From contig NZ_MDEQ02000037.1 of NCBI RefSeq assembly GCF_001883705.2, positions 1-59,462 on the forward strand: a DNA stretch of 59,462 nt. Reading direction: 5' to 3'. The notes beneath the pieces were generated by a model. It was not told the DNA's origin. It worked only from the letters and a program-made list of their open reading frames with translations, and made no database searches. The DNA comes from Burkholderia catarinensis. GTDB lineage: Bacteria > Pseudomonadota > Gammaproteobacteria > Burkholderiales > Burkholderiaceae. The translations under genes and the position numbers were made by a program. Shown here piece by piece: positions 55,266 to 59,462 of this stretch. Numbering within the stretch: the stretch's first letter is position 1; every line of letters starts with the position of its first letter.

Positions 55266-56732
55266 TTAAACGCCCGTCGTGAACCATGCATCCGTTCGCG
55301 CGTACAGATCGATGAAGCGTGCGTGGCGCGCGGCCAGCATGCGATCGTCGCGCGGCGCGGCGGCCGGCGACGCGTTCGGCGCCAGCGCGTGCAGCGCATC
55401 TTCCCGCCAGTGCCCGATCGCGACGCCCGCAAGCAGCGCGGCGCCGCGCGTCGCCGCGTTCGGGCAGTCGATCGCATGCAGCGACGCGCCGAGCGCGTCG
55501 GCGAGCAACTGGCGCCAGCGCGGATCGACCGAGCCGCCGCCCGCGAGGCGCAGCGTCGTCACCGCGTCGCCGCGATCGGCGTCGCGGATCGCATCGAGCC
55601 CCGCGCGCAACGCGAACGCGACGCCCTCGAACGCGGCGCGCATCATCGCGCCCCGCGTGTCGCCGAGCCCGAGGCCGAGCCAGCCGCCGCGCGCATCGGG
55701 GTTCATCCACGGCGAACGTTCGCCGCTCAGGTACGGCAGGAAGCACAGCCGTTCGGACGCCGGTTGCGCGAACGCATCGTCATAGGCATCGGCCCACCCC
55801 GGATAGCCGAGCCAGCCGCGCACGGCCTCGAGCGCAATCCCGACGTTCTGCATCGCGGCCATCGTGTAATAGCCGCCGCCGGCCGCGGCGCGATAGCGAT
55901 GCAGCCCGCGCCGCGCGGGCGGCAGCGCATCCGCGAGCACGACGATCTGGCCGCCGCTGCCGGTCGTCAGCAGCGCGTCGCCGGCCGCGGCGAGCCCGCT
56001 GCCGAGCGCCGCGCATGCGGTGTCGGCCGCGCCCGTCGCGAGCGGCACGCCGGCCGGCAGGCCGAGCGCAGCCGCAGCCTGCGCGCCGAGCGCGCCGCAG
56101 CGCGCGGTCGACGCATGAACCGGCGCGAACCGGTCGGCCGGCAGGCCGAGCGCGTCGATCAATGCGACATCCCATGCGCCATCGGGCGACGCGAGCGCGG
56201 TCGCGCACGCATCGCTCGGATCGGCCGCGACGTCGCCGCCGAGCGCGATGCGCAACCAGTCCTTCGGCTGCACGGCCCAGCGTGCGGCGCGCAGTGCATC
56301 GGGTTCGTGCGCGGCCAGCCAGCGCAACAGCGGGCCTGCCATGCCCGGCGCGATGGGGTTCGGGGCGACGGGCAATCCGGCGACGGGCAATCCGGCGACG
56401 GGCCAGCCGGCCGCGTCCGCTTCGCGCACCGCGCGCGTGTCGGGCCACAGCAGCGCGGGCCGCACCGGCCGCCCGGCCGCGTCGATCAGCACGACGCCGT
56501 GCATCTGCCCCGAAAAGCCGATCGCCGCGACCTGCGCGCGCTCGCCGGCCGGCAGCCGCGCGGCCGCGCGTACCAGCGCCTGCCACCACGCATCGGGCGC
56601 GATCTCGGCCCAGCCGGGCTGCGGCGACGACAACCCATAAGGTTCGCTCGCGACCGCACGCTCGACGCCGTCGGCATCGAGCGTGACGAGTTTGACGGAG
56701 CCGGTGCCGAGGTCGATTCCAAGCAGGCGCAT
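55266..56732 (-). CDS. FGGY sugar kinase, xylulokinase-like
   Basis: A 488-residue FGGY kinase. MRLLGIDLGTGSVKLV opens the ATP fold. IGFSGQMHGVVLID and WPDTRAVRE resemble XylB, and FLPYLSGERSPWMNPDA and LAGGGSVDPRWRQLLAD complete the family set. Around residue 110 a 15-bp repeat gives WPVAGLPVAGLPVA. It is paralogous to the xylB at 35142. No dehydrogenase or isomerase gene is beside it, so its substrate (xylulose, ribulose or another ketose) is open. Confidence 0.9.
   Translation of the reverse strand: MRLLGIDLGTGSVKLVTLDADGVERAVASEPYGLSSPQPGWAEIAPDAWWQALVRAAARLPAGERAQVAAIGFSGQMHGVVLIDAAGRPVRPALLWPDTRAVREADAAGWPVAGLPVAGLPVAPNPIAPGMAGPLLRWLAAHEPDALRAARWAVQPKDWLRIALGGDVAADPSDACATALASPDGAWDVALIDALGLPADRFAPVHASTARCGALGAQAAAALGLPAGVPLATGAADTACAALGSGLAAAGDALLTTGSGGQIVVLADALPPARRGLHRYRAAAGGGYYTMAAMQNVGIALEAVRGWLGYPGWADAYDDAFAQPASERLCFLPYLSGERSPWMNPDARGGWLGLGLGDTRGAMMRAAFEGVAFALRAGLDAIRDADRGDAVTTLRLAGGGSVDPRWRQLLADALGASLHAIDCPNAATRGAALLAGVAIGHWREDALHALAPNASPAAAPRDDRMLAARHARFIDLYARTDAWFTTGV
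56366..56410. repeat. Three 15-bp tandem repeats inside the FGGY kinase gene
   Basis: Two exact copies and one near-copy of CGACGGGCAATCCGG. In frame they code for repeated Pro-Val-Ala-Gly-Leu on the minus strand. Such repeats can expand or shrink by whole codons without breaking the gene. Confidence 0.85.
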
Positions 56733-57171
56733 GACGTGAAGGCGAATTCGTATGAACGGATATCGATGATAACGGGATCGCGATGCACGCCCCGTTTTTT
56801 GCCGCCGCCAACGCGCGCCGAAAGCGCGGTCGGCCGCCGGGTTTCACCGGGCTGCGCCTTGCGTGCAAAAGCGGCCGTTCACGGGTTAACCCGGCACGAT
56901 TTCCCGGAGGCACTTTTTGCCACTATGCGGCCGACCCGATACACACCATAAAGCGCTCGATATTTGACACGGGGGCCGGCGCTATTTTGAAGGGCTATAA
57001 AACCGGGGAACCTCACTCCTGCGGCAGCTTCCCGATGATCGACACCCTGTTCCATGCCGAAATGGCATATCGAACCAGCAAAGAACGGAATAGAACCCAG
57101 TGCTCTTGTTGCATGGATTCATTCCGAATAACTTCGTATCACCCCGAAAACAAGATCATGGAGTGAGACAG
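56733..57171. promoter_or_regulatory. Divergent region upstream of the purine permease
   Basis: 439 bases with no convincing gene. The half near the permease is much richer in A+T than its surroundings. TTGACA (56962-56967) is a good -35, but TATAAA (56994-56999) is too far for one promoter. A GGGGAA/TTCCC pair spans about 57005-57033. A long structured leader for the permease is possible. No riboswitch is recognised by eye. Confidence 0.4.
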
Positions 57172-58548
57172 ATGCAATCGAACACGGTCCATCCGTGCGA
57201 TGAGGTGCTGCCGACCGGCAAGCTGGTAACGCTTGGCCTGCAACACGTCCTCGTCATGTACGCCGGCGCTGTCGCCGTACCGCTTATCGTTGGCGGCGCG
57301 CTCAAGCTGCCGAAAGACCAGATCGCGTTCCTGATCAGCGCCGATCTGTTTTCGTGCGGCATCGCCACGCTGATCCAGACGCTGGGCCTGTGGATCTTCG
57401 GGATCCGCCTGCCCGTCATCATGGGCTGCACGTTCGCGGCAGTCGGCCCGATGATCGCGATCGGCACGAACCCCGGCCTCGGCATTCTCGACATCTTCGG
57501 CTCGACCATCGCGGCCGGCATCATCGGCATCGTGCTGGCGCCGACGATCGGCAAGCTGTTGCGGTTCTTCCCGCCCGTGGTCGTCGGTACCGTGATCGCC
57601 GTGATCGGGCTGTCGCTGATGGAAGTCGGCATCAACTGGGCGGCCGGCGGCATCGGCAACCCCGAATACGGCAGCCCCGTCTATCTCGGCCTGTCGCTGC
57701 TCGTGCTCACGCTGATCCTGCTGATCAACAAGTTCGGCCGCGGCTTCATCGCGAACATCTCGGTGCTGCTCGGCATCGTCGCCGGCTTCGTGATCGCGTT
57801 CGCCATCGGCCGCGTGAACACGGAAGGCGTGTCGCTCGCGCCGTGGGTCGGCTTCGTGATGCCGTTCCACTTCGGCTGGCCGCACTTCGACCCGCTGTCG
57901 ATCGCGACGATGGTCACGGTGATGTTCGTCACGTTCATCGAATCGACCGGCATGTTCCTCGCGGTCGGCGACATGGTCGATCGCCCGGTCAACCAGGAGC
58001 GCCTCGTGCGCGGCCTGCGCGTCGACGGCCTCGGCACGCTGATCGGCGGCATCTTCAACTCGTTCCCGCATACGTCGTTCTCGCAGAACGTCGGCCTGAT
58101 CGGCGTGACGGGCGTGAAGAGCCGTTTCGTGTGCGCCACGGGCGGCGTGATCCTCGTGCTGCTCGGCCTGTTCCCGAAGATGGCGCAGGTCGTCGCGTCG
58201 GTGCCCCCGTTCGTGCTCGGCGGCGCAGGCATCGTGATGTTCGGGATGGTCGCGGCGAACGGCATCAAGGTGCTGTCGAAGGTCGACTTCGTGAACAACG
58301 CCCACAACCTGTTCATCGTCGCCGTGAGCATCGGCATGGGCCTCGTGCCGGTCGTGTCGCCGCACTTCTTCTCGAAGCTGCCGCCGGCGCTCGCACCGAT
58401 CCTGCACAGCGGCATCCTGCTGGCATCGGTAACGGCAGTGGTCCTGAACATCGTGTTCAACGGCGTGAAAGGCGAGAAGGACGCGCGCTGCGACATCCGT
58501 CGCGCCGGACACGACTTCGACGGGCGTCCCGCCGACGTGCACCACTGA
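57172..58548 (+). CDS. NCS2-family purine permease (xanthine/urate type)
   Basis: A 458-residue inner-membrane symporter with about fourteen helices. GLQHVLVMYAGAVAVPLIVG carries the QH motif of helix 1. The family signature QNVGLIGVTGVKSR and the FVTFIESTGMFLAVGDM stretch with its substrate Glu point to the bacterial xanthine/uric acid branch (XanQ, UacT, PucJK) rather than uracil. The start is the ATG at 57172 after GAGTGAGACAG. It stands alone, divergent from the FGGY kinase. Confidence 0.93.
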   Translation: MQSNTVHPCDEVLPTGKLVTLGLQHVLVMYAGAVAVPLIVGGALKLPKDQIAFLISADLFSCGIATLIQTLGLWIFGIRLPVIMGCTFAAVGPMIAIGTNPGLGILDIFGSTIAAGIIGIVLAPTIGKLLRFFPPVVVGTVIAVIGLSLMEVGINWAAGGIGNPEYGSPVYLGLSLLVLTLILLINKFGRGFIANISVLLGIVAGFVIAFAIGRVNTEGVSLAPWVGFVMPFHFGWPHFDPLSIATMVTVMFVTFIESTGMFLAVGDMVDRPVNQERLVRGLRVDGLGTLIGGIFNSFPHTSFSQNVGLIGVTGVKSRFVCATGGVILVLLGLFPKMAQVVASVPPFVLGGAGIVMFGMVAANGIKVLSKVDFVNNAHNLFIVAVSIGMGLVPVVSPHFFSKLPPALAPILHSGILLASVTAVVLNIVFNGVKGEKDARCDIRRAGHDFDGRPADVHH

Positions 58549-58586
58549 TCGCAACGCGCCGGACGACGGCGCAACGCGGTAAAGAC

Positions 58587-58614
58587 AAGACGCCACGGCA
58601 TGCCGTGGCGTCTT
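58587..58614. terminator. Perfect palindrome after the purine permease
   Basis: A 28-base perfect palindrome, arms AAGACGCCACGGCA / TGCCGTGGCGTCTT, 38 bases after the stop. Only TCTT follows, so as a terminator it would be weak. Its arm shares CGCCACG with the hairpin at 58798-58840. Confidence 0.6.
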
Positions 58615-58797
58615 GCGTTGCAGGTGTCGAATCGCGCGACGCCGGCGCAATCGCTGCCGGATCGGGAACGCTGGCCGCCGGTCGCGCGGCGCGGGGTGTG
58701 CCGACCGGCCGTGCGGGCAGGAGCGAGCCGCGTCGCCTGGGTCCGACGCGGGCATCGTCACGACAACGGTCTGCGCGCCGCGCGATTCGACAGCGCA

Positions 58798-58840
58798 AAA
58801 GAAAACGCCACGAACGTTCGTCCGTGGCGTTTCGTTTTTG
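58798..58840. terminator. Bidirectional terminator before the efflux gene end
   Basis: Stem AAACGCCACG / CGTGGCGTTT with a ten-base loop, flanked by GCAAAAGA and CGTTTTTGC. The A and T tracts on the two sides fit termination from both the permease and the efflux operon. The 347-base gap 58549-58895 holds nothing else that I recognise. Confidence 0.85.
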
Positions 58841-58895
58841 CGTACAGCCGGTTCGGCAGACAGAAGCGGCTGCCCGCTCCCGCCCTTCGCCGTGC

Positions 58896-59462
58896 TTACC
58901 CGTTCGCTGCCGCTGCCGACGCGGCAGCCGGTGCGGCCGCCTTGTCGTAGTCGACCGGTGCGTCCGGCGCGCGCGGCGTCTCGCCGGCCCGCTGCACCCA
59001 CCCGCCGCCCAGTGCACGATACAGGTCGACCAGGTTCGTCCAGCGTGCCAGGCGTGCGCTGATCAGCGACTGCTGCGCCGAGTACAGGTCCGTCTGCGCG
59101 GTCAGCACCGACAGGTAGCTGTCGACGCCGTTCTTGTAGCGCAGGTCCGACAGGTCGAAACGTCGCTGCTGCGCGTGCTCGTTGCGCTCCAGCGCCGCGA
59201 TCTGCTGGTCGTACGTGCCGCGTGCGGCCAACCCGTCCGACACCTCGCGGAACGCCGACTGGATCGCCTTCTCGTAGTTCGCGATCTCGATGCGCTTCTG
59301 CACGTGCGCGAGATCGAGGTTCGCGATGTTCTGCCCGCCCTCGAAGATCGGCACCGCAATGTTCGGCGCGAACGACCACGCCGCCGTGCCGGCCTTGAAC
59401 AGCCCGCCCAGCGTCGGGCTCGCGGTGCCGAACGCCGCCGTCAGCGAGATCTTCGGGAAGAA
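58896..59462 (-). CDS. Outer-membrane efflux channel, OprM/NodT type, C-terminal part
   Basis: The frame is open to the window edge, so about 188 C-terminal residues are visible. FFPKISLTAAFG, the beta-strand region AWSFAPNIAVPIFEGG and the coiled-coil helices through AQRRFDLSDLRYKNGVDSYL are characteristic of RND-type channels such as OprM, OpcM and OprB. The last 35 residues are an Ala/Pro-rich periplasmic tail. As the distal gene of a probable RND operon it would sit after membrane-fusion and pump genes beyond the window. Which pump it serves cannot be told. Confidence 0.9.
   Translation of the reverse strand, partial: FFPKISLTAAFGTASPTLGGLFKAGTAAWSFAPNIAVPIFEGGQNIANLDLAHVQKRIEIANYEKAIQSAFREVSDGLAARGTYDQQIAALERNEHAQQRRFDLSDLRYKNGVDSYLSVLTAQTDLYSAQQSLISARLARWTNLVDLYRALGGGWVQRAGETPRAPDAPVDYDKAAAPAAASAAAANG

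Overview
This is a very GC-rich window, about two thirds G+C by eye, packed with genes on both strands. Gene content, codon bias and gene order look like the large chromosome of a Burkholderia, probably of the cepacia complex. Supporting signs are the argF/DUF3579 pair, a kynBUA operon with a divergent kynR, a frmA-fghA pair, zur-znuACB and an OprM-type efflux gene. The species assignment is inference, since no rRNA or tRNA gene lies in the window.

Layout. 1-249: right end of an IS3-family insertion sequence. 323-19680: mostly housekeeping genes, namely DUF3579, argF, murB, a YajQ-family gene, plsY, ybaK, an acyl-CoA ligase, the xerD/ogt/queG cluster, tsaE-amiC, an EamA exporter, pirin, cnoX, tcdA, pdxH, cfa, a DUF72 gene and msrA. 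20269-23190: a selenium-binding-protein/methanethiol-oxidase-like gene joined to a membrane-protein gene, then a flavin reductase behind a short overlapping leader ORF. 23177-26731: tryptophan-to-anthranilate (kynurenine) module. 26754-33468: LysR-controlled cluster with a benzoylformate-decarboxylase-like enzyme, an aldehyde dehydrogenase, a ketopantoate-reductase-like enzyme and an aromatic-acid transporter.

33565-49590: sugar-alcohol catabolism in two operons. dalD-xylB-sorC runs on the plus strand. An eight-gene minus-strand operon holds an SDR polyol dehydrogenase, a PfkB kinase, a GatZ/KbaZ-family protein and a complete ABC transporter with a HAD phosphatase. They are separated by an unrelated MFS/esterase/LysR block (37729-41131). 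Both operons start behind nearly the same 38-bp palindromic element (31 of 38 bases identical), so I infer one regulon, most simply under the SorC-type regulator. GatZ occurs without its usual catalytic partner GatY/KbaY, which favours a tagatose-6-phosphate 4-epimerase route to fructose-6-phosphate.

49773-52924: zinc uptake (zur, znuA, znuC, znuB). 53067-55038: glutathione-dependent formaldehyde oxidation. 55266-56732: a second FGGY kinase. 57172-58548: an NCS2 purine permease with a long, comparatively AT-rich upstream region. The window ends inside an outer-membrane efflux channel gene.

No CRISPR array, prophage, replication origin, rRNA or tRNA was seen. The strongest leads are the shared polyol operator, GatZ without GatY, a beta-clamp-type motif on the DUF72 protein, and the decarboxylase cluster with its repeat-rich control region.
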